Assembly (NCBI GenBank): GCA_033762735.1
Contig: JANRLJ010000155.1
Span: 1-64,000 of the forward strand
Direction of reading: 5' to 3'
From: JANRLJ01 sp033762735
GTDB lineage: Bacteria; Chloroflexota; Anaerolineae; Aggregatilineales; Phototrophicaceae
DNA: 64,000 nucleotides
Positions within the stretch are counted from its first letter, which is position 1. Each line of letters begins with the position of its first letter. The position numbers and the translations under genes are program-made. Under the pieces are notes generated by a model. That model made no database searches. It was not told the DNA's origin and saw only the letters and a list, made by a program, of their open reading frames with translations. Below are positions 1-8,347 of this stretch, piece by piece.

Positions 1-1
1 T

Positions 2-106
2 GAAACCAAACACTTGGCACAGGCCAAGCAATTGGATACGCTCTTTGAACAACCTGACAGGGTGTTAGCTAGTCCCGATGAAGCAGCAGAAAAAATCGTC
101 GGTTAA
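2..106 (+). CDS. C-terminal fragment of an unidentified protein
   Basis: An open frame enters from the left edge and ends at TAA (104-106). The visible 34 residues are hydrophilic and helical in character, ending in DEAAEKIVG, which reads like a genuine protein C-terminus. The fragment is too short to assign to a family. It is followed by about 180 bases without a gene that contain one palindromic repeat. Confidence 0.5.
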   Translation, partial: ETKHLAQAKQLDTLFEQPDRVLASPDEAAEKIVG

Positions 107-209
107 GTCACCCGTGTCAGATGAAATCTTGTCTAATACAAATAAAGAAACGTGGTCGCTTTGTTCCCGCAGGGGTGACTTTGTACAAGCAAATTAGAAT
201 GGTGGGATT

Positions 210-237
210 GTAGGGACACGGCATGCCGTGTTCCTAC
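210..237. repeat. Palindromic intergenic repeat (family A)
   Basis: A near-perfect inverted repeat of about 28 bases, beginning GTAGGGACACGG and ending CCGTGTTCCTAC. It is one of about ten related copies in gene gaps of this window. It sits between a plus-strand gene end and the minus-strand elp3 end, so it could form a bidirectional terminator hairpin. Confidence 0.8.
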
Positions 238-290
238 GAAAAATATCGCGTCTTTTTGACTTTCTCTTGCCGCATCACCTCTGCCAAAGT

Positions 291-2150
291 TTACTGTGAA
301 CGACTCACGTCCCGCACCTGATACAGCGCTCCATCCGTAAAGCCGCGCTTGCGGTAGTATTCGCGCGTGCCAATGGCCGAAATCACGGCCAGCCGTGCAT
401 AGCCATACTCACCCGCAATCTCGACCGCTCGCTCGATTAACTGTGATCCCAGGCCGAGATGCTGGGCGCGACCGGGCGCACTATCGCCAATACCGAGCGA
501 CTGACCATAGACATGCACCTCGCGGATGATGGCGGCACTGGCGAGTTCGTCCGTCAGCGGGGGTTCATCCGCGTTGGGCAGCGACAGCCGCAGAAACCCG
601 GCGATGTCGCGTTCTGCTGTGATAAATTGCAGGAACACATCGCGGCTGCTGCTCGTCTCATACCACAGTTCATCCAGCCGCAGCGCGTCCATCGTCACCT
701 GCCGCTGGCCGATCTCGCGGGCACGGATGTCGGGACTGCGTTCGCCCCGCCGCTGGAGTTCATTTTCCACCAACTGGCGAAAGTTGGTCACTTTGTTGCC
801 GACGACAATATCGGTGCCGGGAATATCGCGGATGACACGGGTCAGGCGGCAGTATTCGGGCGTCTGCCGAAAGCACTCGACCAGCACATGCAGCAGTTCG
901 TCCTGGGTGTAGGGTCGCCAGGAACCGTCCTGATAGCGCTGCATCAGTTCCGCACTTTCGATCAATGAACAGGGATACACCTTGAGTTCATCGGGGCGGA
1001 AGTCGGGGTCGCCAAACATGCGGGCATAATCCGCGATGTCGTTTTCGGGCGTGCTGCCGTAGAGGTTGGGCATCCAGTGCGCGTGAATCTTGAACCCCGC
1101 TTTGCGCAGCAGCTTCACAGCACGGCGCGTTGCATCGACGGTATGCCCGCGCTTGTTCATCCGCAGCACCCGATCATCAAGGCTCTGGAAACCAATCTGG
1201 ACTTTGGTGCAGCCCAGCCGCCGAATCCGCAGCACTTCTTCCTCGCTGATGTGGTCGGGGCGCGTCTCGATCACCAGCCCCACACAGCGGCAGTCGGCGG
1301 TTTCATTGTAGCGATGCACGGCTTCCAGTTCTTCCCAGGTGGTGAATTCATCAATCACCGAGCGTTCGCGTACCCCGGTCATGATGTCGCCGACCAGTTC
1401 GCGCGAACGGTACATCTCGTCACGGTAAATTGTCTGCACGACCTGGTTATAGGTCTGCTGCATCTCCGCGCCATACACGGCGACGTTGGTGATATTGCGT
1501 TCAGGATGGAGCTGGCTGGCTTCCTTAAGCGCCGCCTCAACTTCCGCACGGCGATCACGGACGTTACGCTCGCCGTCCTGCCCGAAGTCATGCAGCGCAT
1601 CGAATACACGTTTGATGAACCAGATTTGATACGTTTCCGGGTAAAACGACCATGTTCCGCCCAGAATAATCATCTCGATTTTGTCGGTCGGGTGGCCGGT
1701 GTTATGCAGCGAGAGCAGCCGCGTATAGGTTTGCAGGTAAGGGTCGAAGCTGTTCTGTTCCGCCCGCTGTGCGCCGGGTTCGTCGGAAAGATAGCTTTTG
1801 GGCATCCGCACATCGTTGGGGCAGAAGATGCACGTCCCTGGACAGGGAAACGGCTTGGTCAGCACGGTCACAGGGGTCACGCCGGAACTGCTGCGGACGG
1901 GTTTTCTGCGCAGGCGTTCGAGGATGGTGTTATCGTAAGCGGGCAGATCAACCGTCCCTGCCAGCGCGCGGTAGGCGTCGATCAACTGTGCCCGGCTGTA
2001 AACACCCCCATCAGGCCGGGAGTGGCGCAGCAGCAGGCGGGAGAATTCATCGTGAGAGAGTTTCTCCGGCGCGGCGATCACCTGCCGCAGAATGGCAAGC
2101 AGCGGTTCGCGGTGCTGTTGTAGATCAATCGAATAATTTTTGTGGCGCAT
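291..2150 (-). CDS. elp3: Elp3 family tRNA uridine-34 carboxymethyl transferase (radical SAM + GNAT)
   Basis: 619 aa. The N-terminal half carries the radical SAM core with the cluster motif CPGTCIFC (C103, C107, C110) followed by PNDV, typical of Elp3. The C-terminal ~110 residues (about 510-615) form a GNAT acetyltransferase domain with the acetyl-CoA loop around QHLGLGSQLI and a terminal YYRKRGF. In eukaryotes Elp3 is the catalytic subunit of Elongator and makes 5-carboxymethyl-type groups on wobble uridine 34 of tRNA; archaeal and some bacterial homologues, including those of Chloroflexota such as Dehalococcoides, act alone. Length fits the stand-alone form. It starts at ATG 2150 and is transcribed alone, facing away from the glycosyltransferase gene. 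A Trm9-like methyltransferase at 5166-5900 could act on its product (inference). Confidence 0.93.
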   Translation of the reverse strand: MRHKNYSIDLQQHREPLLAILRQVIAAPEKLSHDEFSRLLLRHSRPDGGVYSRAQLIDAYRALAGTVDLPAYDNTILERLRRKPVRSSSGVTPVTVLTKPFPCPGTCIFCPNDVRMPKSYLSDEPGAQRAEQNSFDPYLQTYTRLLSLHNTGHPTDKIEMIILGGTWSFYPETYQIWFIKRVFDALHDFGQDGERNVRDRRAEVEAALKEASQLHPERNITNVAVYGAEMQQTYNQVVQTIYRDEMYRSRELVGDIMTGVRERSVIDEFTTWEELEAVHRYNETADCRCVGLVIETRPDHISEEEVLRIRRLGCTKVQIGFQSLDDRVLRMNKRGHTVDATRRAVKLLRKAGFKIHAHWMPNLYGSTPENDIADYARMFGDPDFRPDELKVYPCSLIESAELMQRYQDGSWRPYTQDELLHVLVECFRQTPEYCRLTRVIRDIPGTDIVVGNKVTNFRQLVENELQRRGERSPDIRAREIGQRQVTMDALRLDELWYETSSSRDVFLQFITAERDIAGFLRLSLPNADEPPLTDELASAAIIREVHVYGQSLGIGDSAPGRAQHLGLGSQLIERAVEIAGEYGYARLAVISAIGTREYYRKRGFTDGALYQVRDVSRSQ

Positions 2151-2375
2151 GGGGTTTGTTTTCCGCTACAGATGAAGAGTCACTATAGCACATCTGGAGC
2201 GAAATGTTGAGCGTGGGCATGGCTCGTTGGAGTGAGCCTCCCCTATCTATGATATACTTCGACATGGACAGACGAACGCTGAAATCGCCGAAAAGCTGGT
2301 CATGTATCCAATAGTTTCATTAAATTATAGGCCGCTGACGGCGCACGAAGCATGGCGTGGGAGAGTAGGTAGCAC

Positions 2376-3614
2376 ATGCGTATCGTGATTGTTGCCGCAG
2401 GCACATGGGGAGATGTGCGTCCCAATGTGGTCCTCGGACAAGGACTGCAACAGCAGGGCTATAAGGTGATCCTCATTGCATCAGAGAATTTTCGAGCGTG
2501 GATAGAGGGGCGTGGTCTGGCGTTTACACCCCTCAGCGTCAACATTCAGGAAGTGCTGGATGAGTTGACCAACAACACGAATCTTATGCAGACGGTGAAA
2601 TGGATGCGGAAGATCGCCCCAACAGCAGCGCAAATGGGTAAAGAAATCATTGAAGTTATCCGTGATGGCGATGTCCTGCTGATGAACGAGGCAGGTGTGG
2701 CACTGGTGAACGGTGTTCTCGAAGCGAAAAAGGTTCGTCTTGTCCTCATCAACATGCAGCCTTTTGCACCAACGACAGAATTCTCTGGGATGTTACCCCC
2801 ATTGCCCCGTTGGATACCCATCCCTGCCTTCCGCTATAACCGTTGGGCAGGAAATTTCGTGCGGCGAAGTCAGTGGTGGACGATGGGCAAATATGGGAAT
2901 CATCTGCGAACACGACATCTTGGCTTACCGAAACAGACCTGGAAAAAGCATCGGGAGATCCTGAATAAAACGCCATCTCTGCTGCTGGTAAGTCCTCAAG
3001 TGATTCCACGTCCCTCTGACTGGCAACCCCACCACCATATTACCGGTTATCTCTTCGATGAGGACATCGAGTGGAAACCGCCCTCTGACTTACTCCATTT
3101 TCTGGCAAGTGGCGAAAAACCCGTCTATATCGGTTTCGGCAGTATGCGTGATCGCAAACCTGAAGCGACAACACGTCTCATTCTCGAAGCCATCAAACAG
3201 ACCGGACATCGGGCAGTATTGCTGAGCGGTTGGGCACGAATGGGTGTAGACAACCTGCCAGACAATGTGTTTCTGCTGGATTACGCGCCTCATACATGGC
3301 TCTTTCCACAAATGGCAGCGATTGTGCATCATGGCGGCGCGGGAACAACGGCGGCAGGGCTGCGGGCAGGAGTCCCCTCGATTATTGTGCCGATTATAGC
3401 CGATCAGCCGTTCTGGGGACGACGTATCGCTGAACTGGGTGCGGGGACAGCCCCGATACCCCACAAGAGACTGAATGTGGAGAATCTGGCTGAGGCAATC
3501 CACAGCGCAACCAGCAATGCGCCGATGCGACAACGCGCATCTGAGCTAGGCGAAAAAATCGCCTCCGAAGATGGATTAAAAAATGCGGTCGATACGATCA
3601 CAAAGCTGTTATGA
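2376..3614 (+). CDS. GT1 family glycosyltransferase (UGT/sterol glucosyltransferase-like)
   Basis: 412 aa. The N-terminus has the GT-B pattern IVIVAAGTWGDVRPNV seen in sterol and macrolide glycosyltransferases. The C-terminal donor-binding region carries VHHGGAGTTAAGLRAGVP followed by ADQPFWG, the classical GT1 nucleotide-sugar signature. It probably transfers a sugar from a UDP- or dTDP-sugar to a lipid or small hydrophobic acceptor in the cytoplasm or at the inner membrane face. The acceptor cannot be told from the sequence. The gene stands alone; a GGGAGAG stretch about 12 bases upstream of ATG 2376 may serve as ribosome binding site. Confidence 0.9.
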   Translation: MRIVIVAAGTWGDVRPNVVLGQGLQQQGYKVILIASENFRAWIEGRGLAFTPLSVNIQEVLDELTNNTNLMQTVKWMRKIAPTAAQMGKEIIEVIRDGDVLLMNEAGVALVNGVLEAKKVRLVLINMQPFAPTTEFSGMLPPLPRWIPIPAFRYNRWAGNFVRRSQWWTMGKYGNHLRTRHLGLPKQTWKKHREILNKTPSLLLVSPQVIPRPSDWQPHHHITGYLFDEDIEWKPPSDLLHFLASGEKPVYIGFGSMRDRKPEATTRLILEAIKQTGHRAVLLSGWARMGVDNLPDNVFLLDYAPHTWLFPQMAAIVHHGGAGTTAAGLRAGVPSIIVPIIADQPFWGRRIAELGAGTAPIPHKRLNVENLAEAIHSATSNAPMRQRASELGEKIASEDGLKNAVDTITKLL

Positions 3615-3679
3615 AGTGACTTTGATGTTGGCGACATGGTGGTTTAATAATACCGGCTGATTTTTGTGGGCCACTTCTG

Positions 3680-4048
3680 CTAAAAATCCCCACCGAAGGT
3701 TGAGCGTTCCCAGTTGTTCTTCGACTTCTCCATCAGCGATGTGTCCAGTTCGACCTTAATCCCGCCGACCCAGCCGGATACGAGGTTGTACATCAGGGCA
3801 TACAGGCCGCCGATAATACCGCCAATAATGGCGTAAATTGGCACCCCGCACAGGTAGCCGATCAGCAGACTTCCGGCGGAAAAGCTGACCATGCTGGGGT
3901 CAAGCGAGGTCGAGCCAACCAGCGACGCCGTCAGGAAGATCGATGGAAACAGGATAATCACCAGCCCGAACACCAGATAGAACAGCGTCGTGATAATGGC
4001 TGAGACGCGAAACGCAGAACCCACATCAACGCGGCGGATTGTCACCAT
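3680..4048 (-). CDS. DUF3566-like small membrane protein
   Basis: 122 aa with two hydrophobic stretches (about residues 13-38 and 53-95), the second glycine-rich and probably spanning the membrane more than once. The opening IRRVDVGSAFRVS and the GGIKVEL segment after the last membrane region match what I know of DUF3566 proteins, small membrane proteins of unknown function found in Actinobacteria and Chloroflexota. The role is unknown. The last ~20 residues are hydrophilic. It lies between convergent and codirectional neighbours without tight coupling. Confidence 0.7.
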   Translation of the reverse strand: MVTIRRVDVGSAFRVSAIITTLFYLVFGLVIILFPSIFLTASLVGSTSLDPSMVSFSAGSLLIGYLCGVPIYAIIGGIIGGLYALMYNLVSGWVGGIKVELDTSLMEKSKNNWERSTFGGDF

Positions 4049-4125
4049 GAGCGTGTATTGCCACCTTTCCAGATACGAACATCTACCGCACCCATTGTAC
4101 CGTCAAACCGCTGCTGTTGGGATCA

Positions 4126-5058
4126 TTATCGCTTCCGCAGCCATAGACTCCCGCCCGTCCAGTCAAGCGCCATCGGGAAAGCAGCTTTGACCGCTTCCTG
4201 ATGATCGACGCACATTAGATTGGCAGCAAACACCACTTCGATTTTGTCGTTATCCACCAGAAATGCCTGCACAAGATACTGTTCCGTCCAGAAGCGATAG
4301 CGCTCCAGCACAAAGCCCTTCGGATAATCATAAGGCAGGAAAATATCGTGGATATGAATCAGGACACCGGGTTGCAGGCGAGGCAGAATCTCCAGCATCA
4401 GGAACACCACGTCCCCGCCGATGCGCACTACATGGGAACTGTCAATAAAGAGAATATCGTTGGCCGCGAGGCTGGTGAACACCGTCACGTCAACGTCTTC
4501 CCCTTTGGCCTGCACATGCTCCACGCCGGGGATTCCTGCCGCGATCACCTCGTTCGGATACGGTTCAATCGAAGTCAGCCGACCTGTCTCATTCTGCCGC
4601 AGGGCAAGCGCCGCCAGCATGGTCGAAAAGCCCGCGCCCACTTCGACAATCCGCGCCGGTTTGAAATGCCGGATGATGCCGTAATAGACAAGCGGGTCAA
4701 TGCCACAGAAATAACTCTGGTTGAGGTAAAAAGCGCTCTTATCCACCGGGTTCGGTTGAGCTGGCAGCGCGGCCAGCGCCTCTCTGTATAACGGGAAAAC
4801 CTCGCGCAGCATGGCAAGCTGCGCTTCCACACGCATTTCAACGCCGCTCATAGAGGACGGCGCGGGATAGTGCTTTTCCAGCATCCGCACATCGGGCATC
4901 GGCTCGTAAAAATGTACAGGGCGGATGTAGTAACCCCGCTGGAGCCACAGATTAGCGTTATAGCGGGACACTGCCATCAGCGGGTCTAACAGCCATAACA
5001 CCAGATGCCCCCGTGCGCGTCGCCATACTCCCGCAAGAAAATGGCCTATCCCCTTCAC
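4126..5058 (-). CDS. Class I SAM-dependent methyltransferase (Methyltransf_24-like)
   Basis: 310 aa. A Rossmann-fold SAM-binding motif, RIVEVGAGFSTMLAA, lies at about residues 136-150, followed by the acidic ribose-binding residue in SIEPYP (E165) and LFIDSSH near residue 205, a pattern of the Methyltransf_24 group, whose members often modify sugars or small molecules. A weakly amphipathic N-terminal segment (about residues 6-30) could lie at the membrane. Substrate unknown. The gene is divergent from the next methyltransferase; the intervening 107 bases must hold both promoters. Confidence 0.8.
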   Translation of the reverse strand: MKGIGHFLAGVWRRARGHLVLWLLDPLMAVSRYNANLWLQRGYYIRPVHFYEPMPDVRMLEKHYPAPSSMSGVEMRVEAQLAMLREVFPLYREALAALPAQPNPVDKSAFYLNQSYFCGIDPLVYYGIIRHFKPARIVEVGAGFSTMLAALALRQNETGRLTSIEPYPNEVIAAGIPGVEHVQAKGEDVDVTVFTSLAANDILFIDSSHVVRIGGDVVFLMLEILPRLQPGVLIHIHDIFLPYDYPKGFVLERYRFWTEQYLVQAFLVDNDKIEVVFAANLMCVDHQEAVKAAFPMALDWTGGSLWLRKR

Positions 5059-5165
5059 GTATCCATGTCCTTACGCGCATCTACAGCGCAACCGCTTTCC
5101 CTGTGCTCGATCTTAGTTTAGCATATGGTACACACAAACCCTTTAAAGACGATGAATTTAATGTT

Positions 5166-5900
5166 ATGCAACCAGATACGATCCGCCAACTGAATGCCAT
5201 CAACCGCGAGTTCTACCGCGTCATCGCTGCGGAATTCGACCAGACGCGCGGCACCGCCTGGCTGGGTTGGGAAAAGCTGTTACCACATTTAAAAGCGCCG
5301 CAGTCCACAACCCCTTTTTCGGTGCTGGATGTCGGTTGTGGCAACGGGCGCTTCGGCGTGTTTCTGGCAGAGAAGTTAAGGTGCGAACTGGATTATCACG
5401 GCATTGACAACAACGAAGTGCTGCTCGAACACGCGATGCAGGCGGTTTCTACAGCACCCGGCGTGGCGACCACGCTGGAACTACGCGACGTGGTGGAAAA
5501 TCCGCCCGTGAGCGGCGAGTATGATCTGGTAGCGGCGTTCGGGCTGCTGCATCATATCCCCGGCGGAGAGCAGCGCGAAGCGTCCGTGCGAAGGTTAGCG
5601 GAGCGCGTCAGGCCGGGCGGGATTCTGGCGCTGGCCTGCTGGCGTTTCTACGAGTTCGACCGCTTCCGTGCGCGCATCGTCCCCTGGCCGGAGACGCTGA
5701 AAGCGCAGGTGGAGCGGCATGATTACCTGCTGGACTGGCGACGGGGAGAGGTGGCGCTGCGCTACTGCCATTATGTCGATGATGCCGAGCAGGACGCTTT
5801 AGTGCAAGGCACCGGCCTCACAGAAATCGACCGTTTTCGCGCGGATGGCTACACGGGCACGGTCAACAGCTATAGTGTGCTGCGAAAGAAGCCAGATTGA
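5166..5900 (+). CDS. Class I SAM methyltransferase resembling Trm9 (tRNA wobble uridine carboxyl methyltransferase)
   Basis: 244 aa from ATG 5166. The open frame continues upstream to 5013, but that would overlap the divergent methyltransferase and gives an unconvincing N-terminus. SAM motif I is VLDVGCGNGRFG (53-64) and motif III-IV contains LLHHIP (127-132). Features shared with yeast Trm9/ALKBH8 methyltransferases are the opening NREFYRVIAAEFDQTR, the GG..LALACW segment (CW at 158-159), a late RYCHYVDDAEQDAL and the ending NSYSVL. Trm9 methylates the carboxymethyl group that Elongator puts on U34. With elp3 3 kb away this is a good candidate for the second step of mcm5U synthesis, but other substrates for this broad family are possible. 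Confidence 0.75.
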   Translation: MQPDTIRQLNAINREFYRVIAAEFDQTRGTAWLGWEKLLPHLKAPQSTTPFSVLDVGCGNGRFGVFLAEKLRCELDYHGIDNNEVLLEHAMQAVSTAPGVATTLELRDVVENPPVSGEYDLVAAFGLLHHIPGGEQREASVRRLAERVRPGGILALACWRFYEFDRFRARIVPWPETLKAQVERHDYLLDWRRGEVALRYCHYVDDAEQDALVQGTGLTEIDRFRADGYTGTVNSYSVLRKKPD

Positions 5901-5909
5901 ACTGCTCTC

Positions 5910-6716
5910 TCACAGCAGCAGCGGCGGCAGTTCATGCACGAAGCCCGGTCCGCCGAGGTACATCCCGCCATCCACATTCACGCACAGCCCGTTGGCATAG
6001 TAATACGGCGCGACCACCTTACTGGCTGGCTGCGAAGTCATGGTGCTGATAGGGGTATGACCGTGAACGATCTGCGCACCGCCGTACACGCGCATGAACT
6101 CGGTCGCGCTTGCCATGCCGTTTTTGCCCCGGTCAGAGAACGCCTTGTGTTCGCTGAATTCCGACAGCATCCGATCCCATTTCTCCACATCATCGCTGTG
6201 CAGAATTTCGGAAAAGGCGGCGTTGACTTCCTCAACCGTGCGGCCATAGCGCATATAGAGCGTTGAATCGGCGTGCATCAACAAACGCCCTTCCACCCGC
6301 GCCATTGCTGGAAGGCTGAGCAGCCATTCGATATGATGCGGCTCAAGACGAGTCAGGTCATTGTCCTGGCCGCCGTTGCGCTTCCAGTCGCCCTTGAAAT
6401 TGCCGATTGGCCCTTTGGTGCGAACGTCGGGAAAACGATAAGCCGAGAGAATAGTAAAGTCGTGATTGCCCAGCAGCGCTCGCACCTGCCCACCATCTGC
6501 GGTGGCTTCCTGCTGAAGGCGCATCACCAGATCGACCACGCCGACCCCGTCTGGGCCGCGGTCGAAGAAATCGCCCAGAAACCACAGGCTGGCGTCGCGC
6601 CCGATCCAGCGCAGATCATCATCCAGAACGCGAATGTCATCCTGTAAAAGCTCGATCAGTTTTTGCAGATGGCCGTGTACGTCGCCAATGATATAGATCG
6701 GTCTGCGTTTAATCAT
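5910..6716 (-). CDS. Metallophosphoesterase (PPP-type phosphatase / diadenosine tetraphosphatase-like)
   Basis: 268 aa. All metal-binding motifs of calcineurin-like phosphoesterases are present: GDVHG (11-15), GDFFDRG (48-54), GNHD (83-86), and later MHAD and VHGHTP. This fits the PPP or ApaH-like group, which act on phosphoproteins or dinucleoside polyphosphates; the exact substrate is not visible. The start ATG overlaps the end of the upstream DUF3291 gene by four bases (ATGA), so the two are translated together. Confidence 0.87.
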   Translation of the reverse strand: MIKRRPIYIIGDVHGHLQKLIELLQDDIRVLDDDLRWIGRDASLWFLGDFFDRGPDGVGVVDLVMRLQQEATADGGQVRALLGNHDFTILSAYRFPDVRTKGPIGNFKGDWKRNGGQDNDLTRLEPHHIEWLLSLPAMARVEGRLLMHADSTLYMRYGRTVEEVNAAFSEILHSDDVEKWDRMLSEFSEHKAFSDRGKNGMASATEFMRVYGGAQIVHGHTPISTMTSQPASKVVAPYYYANGLCVNVDGGMYLGGPGFVHELPPLLL

Positions 6717-7183
6717 GGCGTGGTTTTCAGCAAATCCTCAATGCTGTAGCGCTGCTTAAATGTGAAGGCATGGGGGGTCGGCCCGTGCTGGGCGAGATGG
6801 TCATACCGTTCCTTCGCTTCTTCCAGCGTGGGCAAATGCCCCTGCCGAATCCACCACATGACCACCCCCGACAGATCAAGCTTATGAAACCATTCCTTGC
6901 GGCGGCGGAAGTAATCGGCATGTTCGCTGTAGTAAACATACTGGAACAGGGCATCAATCGATTCCCATACGGACAGGTTGACGATAATCATATCGTCCGG
7001 GAAGGGGCGGAAGTTGGTCGCGTTGCCCGCTTCCGACTGAAACCGCCACACAAAACCGGGCGACTCATCCCCCAAACGGTTGATCTGGTCGAGATTGTTG
7101 GTAAAGTCCGCCATCACCGCGTCATCAAGCGGCGCAAGCATCCGGGCAATATTGAGTTCAGCAAGATGATAACCGCTTGACAT
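6713..7183 (-). CDS. DUF3291 domain protein
   Basis: 156 aa. It opens with YHLAELNIARMLAPLDD, continues with a VWRFQSE segment and the aromatic stretch WWIRQGHLPTLEEA; these match DUF3291, a ferredoxin-like (dimeric alpha-beta barrel) family related to antibiotic biosynthesis monooxygenases. No biochemical role is established. A GGGGA motif seven bases upstream of the ATG supports the start. It is coupled by overlap to the metallophosphoesterase downstream. Confidence 0.82.
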   Translation of the reverse strand: MSSGYHLAELNIARMLAPLDDAVMADFTNNLDQINRLGDESPGFVWRFQSEAGNATNFRPFPDDMIIVNLSVWESIDALFQYVYYSEHADYFRRRKEWFHKLDLSGVVMWWIRQGHLPTLEEAKERYDHLAQHGPTPHAFTFKQRYSIEDLLKTTP

Positions 7184-7264
7184 GATGAATTCCCCTCTCC
7201 GTTAGGATGGTGCAGTCCCGATCTTTCGGGTCATGGTAGCGTGAGAACGCGTAAGAACGAAGTG

Positions 7265-7690
7265 CTACTTTTTGCCGAAAATCCGTTCGTGCTCGGTGCG
7301 GATGCACAAATCCTGCGCGTAATTGATGCCAGCGCCCAGCGCAAAATGCCGCGCATCGTCGTCGAACACACCCAACTGTGCCCACAGGCTTTTCGCGCCA
7401 ATGACCGCCGCTTCTTCGGCAATTGAAAAAAGAAACTGGGATTTGCGGAAGACGTTCACAATATCCACTTCCGCCGGAATATCGCGCAGTGTGTCGTAGC
7501 TTTTATGGCCTTCGACCTCATCAATGTGTGGATTGACCGGGTAGACCACATAGCCGTGTTCGCGCAGATAGGCGGCGACCTGATAGCTGGTGTAGTAGTG
7601 GTCGTTGGAATGCCCCACCATTGCGATCACTTTACTGTTTTCCAGCACTGCCCGACGCGCAGCCTCGTCCTGATTCAGGTCTTTCGACAT
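7265..7690 (-). CDS. CoA-binding domain protein (YccU-like)
   Basis: 141 aa, a single Rossmann-like CoA_binding_2 domain. Visible landmarks are the N-terminal VIAMVGHSNDHYYTSYQVA, then YVVYPVNPHIDEVEG, VDIVNVFRKSQF, AKSLWAQLGV and a C-terminal DLCIRTEH. Members bind coenzyme A in vitro and resemble the N-terminal domain of succinyl-CoA synthetase alpha; their role is unclear. A strong purine-rich ribosome binding site (GGGGAGAGGG) precedes the ATG. It follows the small membrane protein gene by 12 bases and is likely in the same operon. Confidence 0.85.
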   Translation of the reverse strand: MSKDLNQDEAARRAVLENSKVIAMVGHSNDHYYTSYQVAAYLREHGYVVYPVNPHIDEVEGHKSYDTLRDIPAEVDIVNVFRKSQFLFSIAEEAAVIGAKSLWAQLGVFDDDARHFALGAGINYAQDLCIRTEHERIFGKK

Positions 7691-7702
7691 CTTCCCTCTC
7701 CC

Positions 7703-8110
7703 CTACCGTTCAAACAGACGGAAAAAGCCATTGGTGAAGCGCACCAGCCCATAGACCATCGCGGAGGCCAGCAGCGCGGGAACAATGATATCGCCTCGTG
7801 TGGCTGCAAAGGCCGCCATGCCGATCCCACCCGCGACGATGAAAATCGTGCTGCCGACCAGCATATCAAACAGTCCTGAACTGCGATTCAGTTCCCGCTG
7901 TGCTCTGCTCTGGGGGGACGACCGCACACCCTGATCGGCCTGCACATTGACCACCTGCGCAACCAGCGTTTCGGCCTCATTTGGTGAAAGGCCGCGTTCA
8001 ACCAGGGCTTTTTCAATATCGGCATACGCCGTGCCCTGCTCGATCAGTTCCGCCACAAACGCATGAAGGGGATGCGGCATCGGTCTGGACTGCTTCCTGC
8101 GGCGTACCAT
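7703..8110 (-). CDS. Small membrane protein with two predicted transmembrane helices
   Basis: 135 aa, not recognised. A basic N-terminus is followed by a helical region (about 15-60) whose AYADIEKALVERGLSPNEA looks like a UBA/EF-Ts-like or helix-turn-helix segment, then two hydrophobic helices (about 80-102 and 107-127). A clear AAGGGGAAAGG ribosome binding site stands before the ATG. The tight spacing to the CoA-binding protein gene suggests co-transcription. No function can be assigned. Confidence 0.65.
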   Translation of the reverse strand: MVRRRKQSRPMPHPLHAFVAELIEQGTAYADIEKALVERGLSPNEAETLVAQVVNVQADQGVRSSPQSRAQRELNRSSGLFDMLVGSTIFIVAGGIGMAAFAATRGDIIVPALLASAMVYGLVRFTNGFFRLFER

Positions 8111-8347
8111 CGGCCTTTCCCCTTCTGTAGATCGGGACTTAAGGGTTGTTTTTCTCGTCGAGACAAGTTTAAAACCAACCTCAACCTGGTCGTCTGTGTT
8201 CAGACAGACGAAGGAGACAACATTCTTACCCCGATTTCTTTCGCGTGTTCTTGTTTCAGGACAGCGCGTACCGTGTCTCTACAAGCTTGATGAGTTGCAT
8301 CCTACAGGCTGTTCATCGCTCGTTTCTCATCCCTGCTGATGCTTCTT

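Noticed and set aside
5013..5165. Longer N-terminus for the Trm9-like methyltransferase
   Set aside because: It would overlap the divergent methyltransferase gene and adds residues unlike the family; ATG 5166 gives the expected start.
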